This document shows positions 28,344 through 36,879 of a stretch of DNA of 64,000 bases, one piece after another (positions within the stretch are counted from its first letter, which is position 1; each line of letters starts with the position of its first letter). The notes beneath the pieces are model-generated. The model was not told where the DNA came from. It saw only the letters and a program-made list of their open reading frames with translations, and did not search any database. This DNA comes from Klebsormidium nitens (lineage: Eukaryota; Streptophyta; Klebsormidiophyceae; Klebsormidiales; Klebsormidiaceae). Location: NCBI GenBank assembly GCA_000708835.1, contig DF238763.1, positions 1 to 64,000 of the forward strand, read 5' to 3'. A program made the translations under genes and the position numbers.

Positions 28344-29879
28344 ATGAAATCTGGAGCAGAATTGTCAAGTTTGTTAGAGCAACGTATCAGTAATTATACC
28401 CAAAGGTTAGAAGTTGACGAAATAGGGCGTGTTGTATCTGTAGGGGACGGGATTGCTCGTGTATATGGCTTAAATAATATTCAAGCCGGAGAGATGGTAG
28501 AATTCTCAACAGGAGTCAAGGGTATGGCGCTCAACCTAGAGAGCGAGAACGTGGGGATTGTGGTGTTTGGGAGTGATACCGCTATCAAAGAGGGTGATAT
28601 TGTGAAGCGAACAGGTTCTATCGTCGACGTTCCAGTAGGCAAAGAAGTTCTTGGCCGCGTTGTTGACGCATTAGGTGTACCCATCGACGGCAAAGGACCT
28701 TTGGGAACAAAGGACAGGCGCCGCGTTGAGGTAAAAGCTCCTGGAATTATTGCACGAAAATCTGTGCATGAGCCAATGCAAACTGGTTTAAAAGCAGTTG
28801 ATAGCCTTGTACCGATTGGTCGTGGGCAGCGTGAGCTTATCATTGGAGATAGGCAGACTGGAAAGACTGCAATTGCTATTGATGCTATCTTAAACCAACG
28901 GATGAACAATAAGGGATCTATTGAAGCTGATAAGCTATATTGTGTTTATGTCGCAATAGGACAAAAGCGTTCAACTGTAGCGCAACTTGTAAGAATTCTA
29001 GAACAAGAAGGTGCTTTAGAGTACACACTTATAGTGGCGGCTACGGCGTCTGATCCGGCTCCACTTCAGTTCTTAGCGCCTTATGCTGGTTGTGCGATGG
29101 CCGAGTATTTCCGCGACAACAAAATGCATTCTCTTATTATTTACGATGATCTAAGTAAGCAAGCAGTTGCATATCGACAGATGTCGTTACTCCTTCGAAG
29201 ACCCCCAGGTCGCGAAGCGTTTCCTGGAGATGTGTTTTACCTCCATTCGAGACTTCTAGAAAGAGCAGCGAAGATGTCAGACGCTGAAGGAGCTGGTAGC
29301 TTAACGGCTTTACCGGTGATTGAGACACAAGCCGGAGACGTATCCGCTTATATTCCAACCAATGTGATCTCGATTACAGATGGTCAGATCTTCTTAGAGA
29401 CTGAGCTCTTTTATCGGGGGATTCGGCCTGCGATTAACGTAGGGTTATCTGTGAGCCGTGTAGGATCTGCAGCACAAATGAAAGCAATGAAGCAAGTTTG
29501 TGGTAGCTTAAAGCTTGAGCTTGCTCAATATCGAGAAGTTGCAGCCTTTGCTCAATTTGGGTCTGACTTAGATGCAGCAACACAATACTTGCTCAATAGA
29601 GGAGGGCGACTTACTGAGGTTTTAAAACAGCAGCAATACAAGCCTATGCGGATTGAACAGCAGGTTGTTGTGATTTATGCTGCTGTCAAAGGGTTCTTAG
29701 ACAAGATCCAAATCTCAGAGATTTCTGCTTATGAGCAGTTGATCTTAAAAACGATTGACCAAGAGATTTTGGCAAAGATTCAAAAAGAAAAGACACTAAG
29801 CCCGCAGCTTGATGAGCAACTTGCAACTTTCTTGAAACAGGTCACCGCAGATTTTATAAGCAGCCATAAGCAAGCATAA
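28344..29879 (+). CDS. atp1: ATP synthase F1 subunit alpha
   Basis: Non-catalytic nucleotide-binding subunit of the F1 head. The 511-residue product has full length, with the N-terminal beta-barrel ([14 protein letters not shown], about residues 30-43), Walker [10 protein letters not shown] (about 170-178), [20 protein letters not shown] (about 286-305), and the [14 protein letters not shown] segment with the catalytic-site Arg finger. Start [20 protein letters not shown] matches the family. Mitochondrial retention of atp1 is typical of plants, jakobids and a few protists and is lost in animals and fungi. Confidence 0.98.
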   Translation: MKSGAELSSLLEQRISNYTQRLEVDEIGRVVSVGDGIARVYGLNNIQAGEMVEFSTGVKGMALNLESENVGIVVFGSDTAIKEGDIVKRTGSIVDVPVGKEVLGRVVDALGVPIDGKGPLGTKDRRRVEVKAPGIIARKSVHEPMQTGLKAVDSLVPIGRGQRELIIGDRQTGKTAIAIDAILNQRMNNKGSIEADKLYCVYVAIGQKRSTVAQLVRILEQEGALEYTLIVAATASDPAPLQFLAPYAGCAMAEYFRDNKMHSLIIYDDLSKQAVAYRQMSLLLRRPPGREAFPGDVFYLHSRLLERAAKMSDAEGAGSLTALPVIETQAGDVSAYIPTNVISITDGQIFLETELFYRGIRPAINVGLSVSRVGSAAQMKAMKQVCGSLKLELAQYREVAAFAQFGSDLDAATQYLLNRGGRLTEVLKQQQYKPMRIEQQVVVIYAAVKGFLDKIQISEISAYEQLILKTIDQEILAKIQKEKTLSPQLDEQLATFLKQVTADFISSHKQA

Positions 29880-30017
29880 AAGAAAGGAATGAAAAAATAT
29901 TGAAAAGGAGAAATCAATCAAACTCCAATCTTAGATATCCATCAAGATTCTCTTCCTTTATCGCTCCAGCAACGAATACTCGATCCTGTTATTGATTATG
30001 CCCCCATTGCTTTATCC

Positions 30018-30557
30018 GTGGTTGCTGGAGCTGTGGGGGTAGACCTACTGCTGTGGTATTTTAGACGTAGGTCAGACCTTGGCAAACCAAGCTTAGACGA
30101 TAGTAAACCTAAGAGTTTTCTCATTGTTTCCGCGGAGAGTAAAAACGAGACGATTGGGAGCCAAACGCCTGCTGATGGAAAAGAAAGCCTAGCCCAAACA
30201 GAGATAACACAACACGTTGTTCATGCTTTTGGGAGATATTCGAAAGGGCACGCAAAACGCATATTTCAGTATAGAAATGATCCGGATCCGGCAACCAAGC
30301 GCGAAAGCGAGGAACAGTATCATTTTCTTGTAGGTGGGAACCGTCTAATTGGGAATATGCGTGAGGGGGGATTTTCTTTAAACTTGTTGATAAAACAATG
30401 TCAAAAAACTCTAAATCCCAGCTCCTCTATTACTGGTTTGTCTGATTTGGATCTTCAAAAGAGCAATATTGTAAACGTCCACTATCAAAAAATGTTTCGT
30501 CAACAGAGCTATTTGCCAGAGGAGCTATTGTTTGAGCGCTTTCATTGGGCTTTTTGA
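30018..30557 (+). CDS. hypothetical protein, about 180-210 aa
   Basis: I do not recognise this protein. The reading frame is open from about 29900 to 30557 with no ATG near its start; 30018 is a GTG. Upstream in frame is a plausible N-terminus (residues such as LSLQQRILDPVIDYAPIALS), so translation may start at another non-ATG codon. A hydrophobic segment (about the first 15 residues after 30018, VVAGAVGVDLLLWYF) is followed by a charged soluble domain. It sits between atp1 and cob and contains no repeats. It could be a lineage-specific membrane-anchored protein. Confidence 0.5.
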   Translation: MVAGAVGVDLLLWYFRRRSDLGKPSLDDSKPKSFLIVSAESKNETIGSQTPADGKESLAQTEITQHVVHAFGRYSKGHAKRIFQYRNDPDPATKRESEEQYHFLVGGNRLIGNMREGGFSLNLLIKQCQKTLNPSSSITGLSDLDLQKSNIVNVHYQKMFRQQSYLPEELLFERFHWAF

Positions 30558-30975
30558 ATATCTTTCCGTAAAGCTTGCTGCCCCTGCATTCTTATGTATG
30601 CCGGTATTGCTCGCTCTTGTGCTTCGCAATAAAGATCGAATCATAGCCTTGCTTTTGCCGCTCTCTCACCCTGCAAGGAGTTTACAAACGTTTCAATGGA
30701 GCCACTGGAAACCCTTTGTTGGATGTTTGAAGTCGTTATTCAAGCTCTGGAAGAAATAAGAAAAGGGTGCAGCAGGGGGCGTCATATCATATTCTTTCGA
30801 ATCAATTCAACAAATGGAGTGGAGAGCCCCATTAGTGGCTCTCTGCTCCGCGTGGGGGATTGGAGTGGGGGGCGCTAGAGCTTTTCTCACCCCTCACCTC
30901 CAAAACTCTCTTTTTTTTTTGTTTAGTTCCCTAGAGGGGGATCGAGCGTACCGTTCACTTTCCATATTTGCACAT
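30558..30975. other. spacer before cob
   Basis: No gene. Short open frames enter cob in frame from 30814, but the sequence there contains repeat modules (GAGAGCCCCATTAGTGGCTCTC hairpin, about 30821-30842). Confidence 0.6.
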
Positions 30976-32151
30976 ATGAGCAGACGATTATCGATTCTAA
31001 AGCAACCAATTCTTTCCGTGGTGAATGATCACTTAATTGACTATCCAACACCTAGCAATCTAAGCTATTGGTGGAGTTTTGGATCTTTAGCCGGCATTTG
31101 CTTAGTGCTCCAAATTGCTACAGGTGTGTTCTTAGCCATGCATTACACTCCTCATGTAGACCTCGCATTTTTGAGCGTTGAGCATATTATGCGTGATGTC
31201 ACTGGAGGCTGGCTACTTCGATACATGCACGCGAACGGAGCAAGCATGTTCTTTATTGTGGTTTACTTCCATATCTTTCGTGGTTTGTATTATGGGAGTT
31301 ATGCAAGCCCACGAGAGCTCGTGTGGTGTGTTGGTGTGGTGATCTTGTTGCTTATGATCATTACTGCCTTTATTGGCTATGTTTTGCCATGGGGGCAAAT
31401 GAGTTTTTGGGGAGCAACTGTTATTACAAGCTTAGCAAGTGCAATTCCAGTTGTAGGGGATACTATAGTCACATGGCTATGGGGGGGGTTCTCAGTAGAT
31501 AATGCAACCTTAAATAGGTTTTATAGTCTGCACTATCTGCTGCCTTTTATTATAGCAGCTGCTAGTATTGTTCACATAGCTGCTTTGCACCAATACGGTT
31601 CAAACAACCCTTTAGGGGTCAACTCTTCTGTAGACAAGATTCCCTTTTATCCTTACTATTATACAAAAGATTTAGTTGGATGGGTTGCGTTTGCACTCTT
31701 CTTTTCAATCTTTATCTTTTATGCTCCAAACGTGCTAGGACACCCGGACAACTACATCCCGGCAAATCCAATGTCAACACCGGCTCATATTGTCCCAGAG
31801 TGGTATTTCTTACCCGTTTATGCAATATTACGTAGCATTCCAAACAAACTGGGCGGAGTTGCAGCAATCGCATTCGTTTTTTTGTCACTATTTGCTTTGC
31901 CTTTTATCAATACTTCTTATGTAAGAAGCTCAAACTTTCGTCCAATTCATAAGAAGTTGTTTTGGGTTCTTGCAGCTGACTGTTTAATCTTGGGATGGAT
32001 TGGTTGCCAACCAGTAGAACCTCCGTATGTGCTTATAGGACAGATTGCAACAGTTGTGTTCTTTTTATATTTTGCTTTGGTTCCTTTTCTTGGCATTTTG
32101 GAGAATCGATTAATAACACACCAAGCAACGTCCTCTGCGCAGGTCGCGTAG
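30976..32151 (+). CDS. cob: cytochrome b
   Basis: Central membrane subunit of the bc1 complex, carrying hemes bL and bH. From the ATG at 30976 ([20 protein letters not shown]) the product is 391 residues with eight helices. Heme ligands are in [20 protein letters not shown] (helix B) and [20 protein letters not shown] (helix D), and the Qo-site PEWY motif is in [19 protein letters not shown] (about residues 273-291). The frame is open further upstream (30814) through repeat-rich sequence. No intron is present. Confidence 0.98.
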   Translation: MSRRLSILKQPILSVVNDHLIDYPTPSNLSYWWSFGSLAGICLVLQIATGVFLAMHYTPHVDLAFLSVEHIMRDVTGGWLLRYMHANGASMFFIVVYFHIFRGLYYGSYASPRELVWCVGVVILLLMIITAFIGYVLPWGQMSFWGATVITSLASAIPVVGDTIVTWLWGGFSVDNATLNRFYSLHYLLPFIIAAASIVHIAALHQYGSNNPLGVNSSVDKIPFYPYYYTKDLVGWVAFALFFSIFIFYAPNVLGHPDNYIPANPMSTPAHIVPEWYFLPVYAILRSIPNKLGGVAAIAFVFLSLFALPFINTSYVRSSNFRPIHKKLFWVLAADCLILGWIGCQPVEPPYVLIGQIATVVFFLYFALVPFLGILENRLITHQATSSAQVA

Positions 32152-32259
32152 ACCTGAAATCAAGCCCTGGAAAGGATTGCTGCCTAGTTTGCTAAAAAAG
32201 ATTCTTTTTTTAGCGCAACTGGAAGCTGAAGACCTCTAAATAAAAAAGAATTCTATTTT

Positions 32260-32360
32260 TTGAATGAGCGAAGAGCCTGTCCCAATCTCCTACGTGGAGC
32301 GAAGAGCTACTAATGGGGCTGTTGCCCCATTAGTAGCTCTTTGCTCCCGAGAGGGAGTGG
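32260..32360. repeat. 18-bp perfect hairpin and flanking modules
   Basis: AAGAGCTACTAATGGGGC (32302..32319) pairs perfectly with 32324..32341 across loop TGTT. It is a GGGGCTATTGCCCC-type module extended by the neighbouring CTCTTCGCTC-type sequence on both sides. The rest of 32152..32543 shows no gene. Confidence 0.9.
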
Positions 32361-32543
32361 GTGGTACACACTAGGGGGCTTAAGCTTTATAAGGAAAGCA
32401 AAAAAAAGGTTCTTTTATTGTCTTTTTGAAGGAGGGCGCATGATCTTTATCAATCAGTCTTTCAGTCGCTGTTTCGGTATATTATGAAACAAAAAAGGTT
32501 CAGTGAACCGTTGTGAGACTAAAAAAAATTGTAAGGAAGCAAT

Positions 32544-33734
32544 ATGGGACAAAAAACATCTCCAATCTCAACACGACTTTACGGAAATTGTTGGCCAGAA
32601 TCATGCTGGTATAGTGATGCAAACACTTTCTCTTTATTCTATCAAGAATTCAACCAAAAGCAATTTTTTGATTCAATAATGCCTCCTACCGGTCGTAAAT
32701 TTGGTTTCCGTCCGGCAAGCGTCGTATGCCATCAATTTCCAAAAAAGAACTATATTCATCTCTTTTTTCTTCGTCGCAACCGACGATTCAAATTACGCGG
32801 AAACAAGCGTCGGCGTGTATTTCGATTTGCTAAACATCTAAATAAAAAGACTAGCCGCTTTCAATCAAAAGGCTTACGTATGCCTGTCAATAAGCGCTTA
32901 TCGGTGATTGATGTGGTTGCGATTTATCACCTATATATGAACAAAAATATGCTGTTGACCAAGTTGCTTCCTTTCGCGAATTATGCGAAACAATTACGGA
33001 AGAAACTGTTTTTGAGCAAAACTTGTCTAAACCCGCTCAAAAAGAGTGCTCCATTGGCTGTGACTAGGCTAGGTTTACGCTCCAATAAGGCCTCGTGTAA
33101 CAACTTAGGCACCCAGAACAAAGACAGAAACTCTGAAGAGAAAAAGCAACTTTCTGATACAAAGCCATTCTCACAAAAAAGTGTAGCAAAGCAAAAAAAA
33201 GATTCTTTGTTTATTGCACAGCCACTTCCCTCTTCTTTGCGCCAGCAAAAGATAGACTTTGATGGAACACCATTCGGCCTTCTTGAATCCTCTTCCTTTG
33301 CCTCGAAACGACCATACAATACTCATATGACTGAGTTGCTTCGCTTCACCTCAGGCTCAAACGCTTTCATTGTTCCGCTCAGACTTAATAGTATGATGGT
33401 CAGTGCCTCTTTGATTGCAACCCATATTTGTTCATTGTTGCAGCAGAAAAAGAGGTTTCAATCAATCTGTAAATGGTTGTTTAAGGATATAAAAAAATAT
33501 GAGGCTATTAAAGGGGTCCGTATTAGTTGTTCCGGCCGGCTCAATGGCAAGGCTATTGCTCGAACAGACTTGCGGAAGTTAGGCGAAACCTCTTTACATA
33601 CATTCAAAAAAAAAATTGATTATGCTCAATCTATGGCCATAACACGTCATGGTGTGCTAGGGATTAAAGTTTGGGTGTCTTATTCTATAAAGGGTGACGA
33701 AACTTTAGAGAATAAAAAAAAACGATCAAAATGA
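32544..33734 (+). CDS. rps3: ribosomal protein S3
   Basis: Small-subunit protein at the mRNA entry site. The 396-residue product starts MGQKTSPISTRLYGNCWPES, the S3 N-terminus. A basic, poorly conserved middle (about residues 90-260, Lys/Ser-rich) separates it from the C-terminal domain with IKGVRISCSGRLNGKAIART (about 322-341), which is followed by the GVLGIKVWVSY strand. Large central insertions are usual in mitochondrial S3. Stop is TGA at 33732..33734, direct evidence that TGA is a stop here. It opens the ribosomal protein cluster. Confidence 0.95.
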   Translation: MGQKTSPISTRLYGNCWPESCWYSDANTFSLFYQEFNQKQFFDSIMPPTGRKFGFRPASVVCHQFPKKNYIHLFFLRRNRRFKLRGNKRRRVFRFAKHLNKKTSRFQSKGLRMPVNKRLSVIDVVAIYHLYMNKNMLLTKLLPFANYAKQLRKKLFLSKTCLNPLKKSAPLAVTRLGLRSNKASCNNLGTQNKDRNSEEKKQLSDTKPFSQKSVAKQKKDSLFIAQPLPSSLRQQKIDFDGTPFGLLESSSFASKRPYNTHMTELLRFTSGSNAFIVPLRLNSMMVSASLIATHICSLLQQKKRFQSICKWLFKDIKKYEAIKGVRISCSGRLNGKAIARTDLRKLGETSLHTFKKKIDYAQSMAITRHGVLGIKVWVSYSIKGDETLENKKKRSK

Positions 33735-34090
33735 GGCGTAGAGCCACTAATGGGGCTATTGCCCCCTGCTTCGCTGAAAAAAAAAGTTTTTTTTTTCTCT
33801 ACGCTCCAATCCCCTTCGGGGATCTTCGCTGAAAAAAAAGTTTTTTTTTTTATCTTCGCTCCAATCTCCTTCGGAGAGAGGCTCTTCGCTCCACACTTTT
33901 AAAAAGTGTGGCTCTTCGCTCCAATCCTATGCAGGGAGTAGCTCTTCGCTTCCCGTAGGAAAGCGGAGGTCTAATAAGAGGGCTATTGGTCGCCAATAGG
34001 CTAGGTAGCCTCACTTCAAGATAGAAGGTGCTCTTTTTTACTTCGTTCCACTCCCCTTGGGGGAGAGCGACTTCGTTCCTTTTCAATTTT
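33735..34090. repeat. hairpin repeat tract between rps3 and rpl16
   Basis: GGGGCTATTGCCCCC, paired GCTGAAAAAAAAAGTTTTTT modules, CTCCTTCGGAG, CACACTTTTAAAAAGTGTGG and CACTCCCCTTGGGGGAG hairpins follow one another. The order and sequence are very close to the insertion inside ccmF (8690..8935). The remainder to 34301 shows no gene. Confidence 0.9.
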
Positions 34091-34301
34091 TTTTGCTCTT
34101 TCTTCTTTTGCGAAGCGGAGAGCATTCAAACACCTATTGAAACTTTTTTTTGCCTCAATCTTCACAAGAGCACTCTCCGCTGCGCGGTCTATAAAGAATT
34201 TTTTTCTAGCAAAGAGCCACTAATGAGTGCCACCCCCCCTAAACGGGATTGACGTGGTTTACCAGTGGTATCAAGTTCATTTTTTTAACTTTGGTCAATC
34301 A

Positions 34302-34733
34302 ATGCACTATCCTAAACAAACGAAATTCAGAAAATATCAAAAAGGTTTTGCATCCGGATGCAAACCAGAAGGCAGTAAGCTATCTTTTGGAAAATTTGGG
34401 ATTAAGAGTTTAGAAGCTACCAGGGTCTCATCTCAAGTTATCGAAGCAACACGCCGTACAATTAGCCGAAAGCTGAAAAGAAGTGGGCAGATTTGGGTAA
34501 GGGTTTTTGCCGATATCCCAGTGAGCCAAAAGCCGGCTGAAGTTCGTATGGGAAAAGGAAAAGGACAGCCTTCTTTCTGGATTGCTCGTGTGCAAACAGG
34601 ACAGTTATTGTTTGAGATGGATGGAGTGAGCCTGCAAAATGCACAGCAGGCCGCAATTTTAGCATCTCATAAATTAGGCTTCCGTACCAAGTTTGTGCAA
34701 TGGGTTGAACCCTTGCAAATTCAAAAACAATAA
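34302..34733 (+). CDS. rpl16: ribosomal protein L16
   Basis: Large-subunit protein near the A-site tRNA. From the ATG at 34302 the product is 143 residues, starting MHYPKQTKFRKYQKGFASGC, with FGKFGIKSLEATRVSSQVIE, RRTISRKLKRSGQIWVRVF and the MGKGKGQPSFWIARVQTGQ motif (about residues 82-100). An upstream in-frame GTG (34227) lies in repeat-like sequence and is not needed. rpl14 begins 7 bp beyond the stop. Confidence 0.96.
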   Translation: MHYPKQTKFRKYQKGFASGCKPEGSKLSFGKFGIKSLEATRVSSQVIEATRRTISRKLKRSGQIWVRVFADIPVSQKPAEVRMGKGKGQPSFWIARVQTGQLLFEMDGVSLQNAQQAAILASHKLGFRTKFVQWVEPLQIQKQ

Positions 34734-34740
34734 AATTCAT

Positions 34741-35112
34741 ATGATCTCTGTAGGCACCTTTTGTGAAGTATGTGATAATTCAGGAGTAAAGATTGCTCAG
34801 TGTATTAAAATTCCAGGCCACCTGAACCGTGCAATTGTTGGGCAAATGATTGTGGTTGCGATCCAAAAAGGTCGGCTTAAAAAGGAGAAAGACAGCGCAA
34901 TTAAAGGAAAAGGTGTATATCAAGCAATAATTGTACAAACAAAAAAAGCAAAGAGTCGATTGGACGGGAGTCACTTAAAATGGGACAACAATGCCCTTGT
35001 TTTACTGCAAAAAGGGCTGCCAATAGGAAGCCGCATTCTAAAAGGTGTAGGCCATGAATTAAGAAAAAAGCGATATACTCGTTTCATTTCTCTTGCACCT
35101 AGAATTTGTTAG
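34741..35112 (+). CDS. rpl14: ribosomal protein L14
   Basis: Large-subunit protein at the subunit interface. The 123-residue product has standard length and includes VCDNSGVKIAQCIKIPG (about residues 10-26), GQMIVVAIQKG, KGVYQAIIVQTKK and the C-terminal GSRILKGVGHELRKK. Start ATG at 34741 lies 7 bp after rpl16, implying co-transcription. Confidence 0.96.
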   Translation: MISVGTFCEVCDNSGVKIAQCIKIPGHLNRAIVGQMIVVAIQKGRLKKEKDSAIKGKGVYQAIIVQTKKAKSRLDGSHLKWDNNALVLLQKGLPIGSRILKGVGHELRKKRYTRFISLAPRIC

Positions 35113-35690
35113 AGCCCTCAAAATAGCTCAAAACATAGCCATAATTAGGATTTGTTTCAGAGCGGCAAGGCTAGTATTCAACAAAAACGTGTATAAAAAA
35201 GAGTCACGTAGAGAGGCGGAGTTTGCACCGATTAGCAACTCATAATCTTTCAAAAGAATTGAATAAAAGGGATTACGAAGCAAAAGACAGAAGTTTTTCA
35301 AAATCACTCTCCTCTTAAAGAAGAGTGAAGCGCAGCCATGGGCGGTCGCCCAAGCAGCAAAGAGAAAGAAAGTCTTTTCAGCTTAACTGTGAGCATACAT
35401 TATCCAAATCAAAAAAGAGATTCTTTGGTTTGCTACCCAGTAGAGGATGGCAGCCCTCTAAAGTCACTTCTCTCAGCAAGTCAAACGCAGTTAGAGACAT
35501 CAATCTGCCCTAATCATTGCCTTTCAAAAAAGGTTTTCGTCTTTTTTTGTTTGTGCGCACCAAGTCTATCCCCTTTCTCTCCCTTCCCTTTTCCTTCGAA
35601 AACGAATGAAAGAGTGGTTGCTCGATTCCCAATCATTAAAAGGATAAAGGAACTGCTGCTGAAAGCCGCTGAAATTGAGACTCCCCACCA
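35113..35690. other. spacer between rpl14 and rpl5
   Basis: No gene recognised. GGGCGGTCGCCC with neighbouring AGCAAAGAGAAAGAAAGTC (35340-35375) is a hairpin-repeat module seen also at 11820-11860. Open frames 35325..35513 and 35338..35694 have no motif. rpl24, which often precedes rpl5 in bacteria, is not seen. Confidence 0.55.
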
Positions 35691-36161
35691 ATGAAACATT
35701 ATATTTGGAATGTATTGAATGAAGATCTTGTTTTAAAACAAAATGTTCACACCTTTATGGAATTAATAAGCTATGATTCTGTCTGGGTTCGAATGAAAAG
35801 GTCAAGACAAAGTTATCACGACCAAACGATTGAAATCATTACAGGGCAAGCAATGGGAGGCCATATACGCTTGCGAAAAGACAGGATGTTTCACTTTTTG
35901 CAAAAAATGATGGGAACGCTTCCTATAGATCAACTCCGTTTTGGTTTAGGCAGCGGAAGCATTGATTGTAAGCTAAGCCCTGTGCTTCTCCTTGATTTTC
36001 ATGAAATGCAAGACCATTGGAGTGTTTTTGAAAAAGCTCAAGGTATGCACATTATGATAGCCACTCGTACAAAAACACGTCAGGAAACAGCCTTACTGTT
36101 TAGTGGCCTTTTAGAAAAATCAAATAATAATCCAAATCTATTATGCCATCCAATAGAGTAA
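35691..36161 (+). CDS. rpl5: ribosomal protein L5
   Basis: Large-subunit central protuberance protein that contacts 5S rRNA, consistent with an rrn5 gene in this genome. The 156-residue product has the L5 core: QTIEIITGQAMGGHIRLRKD (about residues 45-64), RMFHFLQKMMGTLPID, and a C-terminal MHIMIATRTKTRQETALLFS strand-helix (about 120-139). It is shorter than bacterial L5 (about 180), as is common in mitochondria. Its 3' end overlaps rps14 by 19 bp. Confidence 0.92.
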   Translation: MKHYIWNVLNEDLVLKQNVHTFMELISYDSVWVRMKRSRQSYHDQTIEIITGQAMGGHIRLRKDRMFHFLQKMMGTLPIDQLRFGLGSGSIDCKLSPVLLLDFHEMQDHWSVFEKAQGMHIMIATRTKTRQETALLFSGLLEKSNNNPNLLCHPIE

Positions 36162-36445
36162 TCACAGATAAAAAGCGCCGCAAATTAGCATTGAAATACG
36201 AACACAAGCGGAAGGAATACAAATCCATTGCTTATGATCGCAATCTACCAAATGCTATTCGATACGAATATATTGCAAAACTTTCAAAATTGCCTCGGAA
36301 TAGTTCGCTGACAAGAAGCCGTAATCGCTGTGTTGTCACTGGTAGAGCTAGATCTGTTTATCGTTTTTTTCACGTGTCTAGGATCGTTTTACGCGAGCTT
36401 GCTTCTCAAGGGCGTGTATTGGGTTTGAAAAAATCGAGTTGGTAG
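36143..36445 (+). CDS. rps14: ribosomal protein S14
   Basis: Small-subunit head protein. The 100-residue product has the S14 C-terminal signature SSLTRSRNRCVVTGRARSVY (about residues 54-73) and RFFHVSRIVLRELASQG. It lacks the zinc-ribbon Cys pairs, as usual for the long bacterial and mitochondrial form. The start ATG lies inside the end of rpl5. Confidence 0.97.
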   Translation: MPSNRVITDKKRRKLALKYEHKRKEYKSIAYDRNLPNAIRYEYIAKLSKLPRNSSLTRSRNRCVVTGRARSVYRFFHVSRIVLRELASQGRVLGLKKSSW

Positions 36446-36513
36446 CAGGTTCTTTGCAGACCTATCTCTTATTTTTTTGTACTTTTTGGAAGTCAAAAGT
36501 CTGATAAAAAAGA

Positions 36514-36879
36514 ATGCTTTATATTATGGGTAAAAGAATGGAACCTTCAAAGAGTGTGCACATTGCTTTGCAAGCCATCTTTGGTATAGGGAAAACAAAA
36601 GCTATGTTGATCTGCAAATTAATAGGCCTTAGCCAATCCGTAAAGATCAATCAGCTAAAAAGAATGCATGTAGAACAAATTAGACGTGTTTTGAGCCGTT
36701 ATTTTATAATTGGTTCAGATTTAGAAAGGTTAATCCAACAAGATATTCAATCATTTATAAAGATTGGATGTTACCGCGGATTTCGCCACAACAGTCGCCT
36801 CCCCTGTCGTGGACAACGAACCCATACAAATGCAAAGACTTGTCGACGAGTTCACAACAGTACACCATATAGACGATGA
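36514..36879 (+). CDS. rps13: ribosomal protein S13
   Basis: Small-subunit head protein contacting P-site tRNA. The 121-residue product has the helix-two-turn-helix segment HIALQAIFGIGKTKAMLICK (about residues 14-33) and C-terminal CYRGFRHNSRLPCRGQRTHT (about 86-105). Translation could start at ATG 36514 or at 36526 (MGKRMEPSKS). Stop TGA at 36877 overlaps the ATG of the next frame in ATGA. This is a second clear TGA stop. Confidence 0.96.
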   Translation: MLYIMGKRMEPSKSVHIALQAIFGIGKTKAMLICKLIGLSQSVKINQLKRMHVEQIRRVLSRYFIIGSDLERLIQQDIQSFIKIGCYRGFRHNSRLPCRGQRTHTNAKTCRRVHNSTPYRR

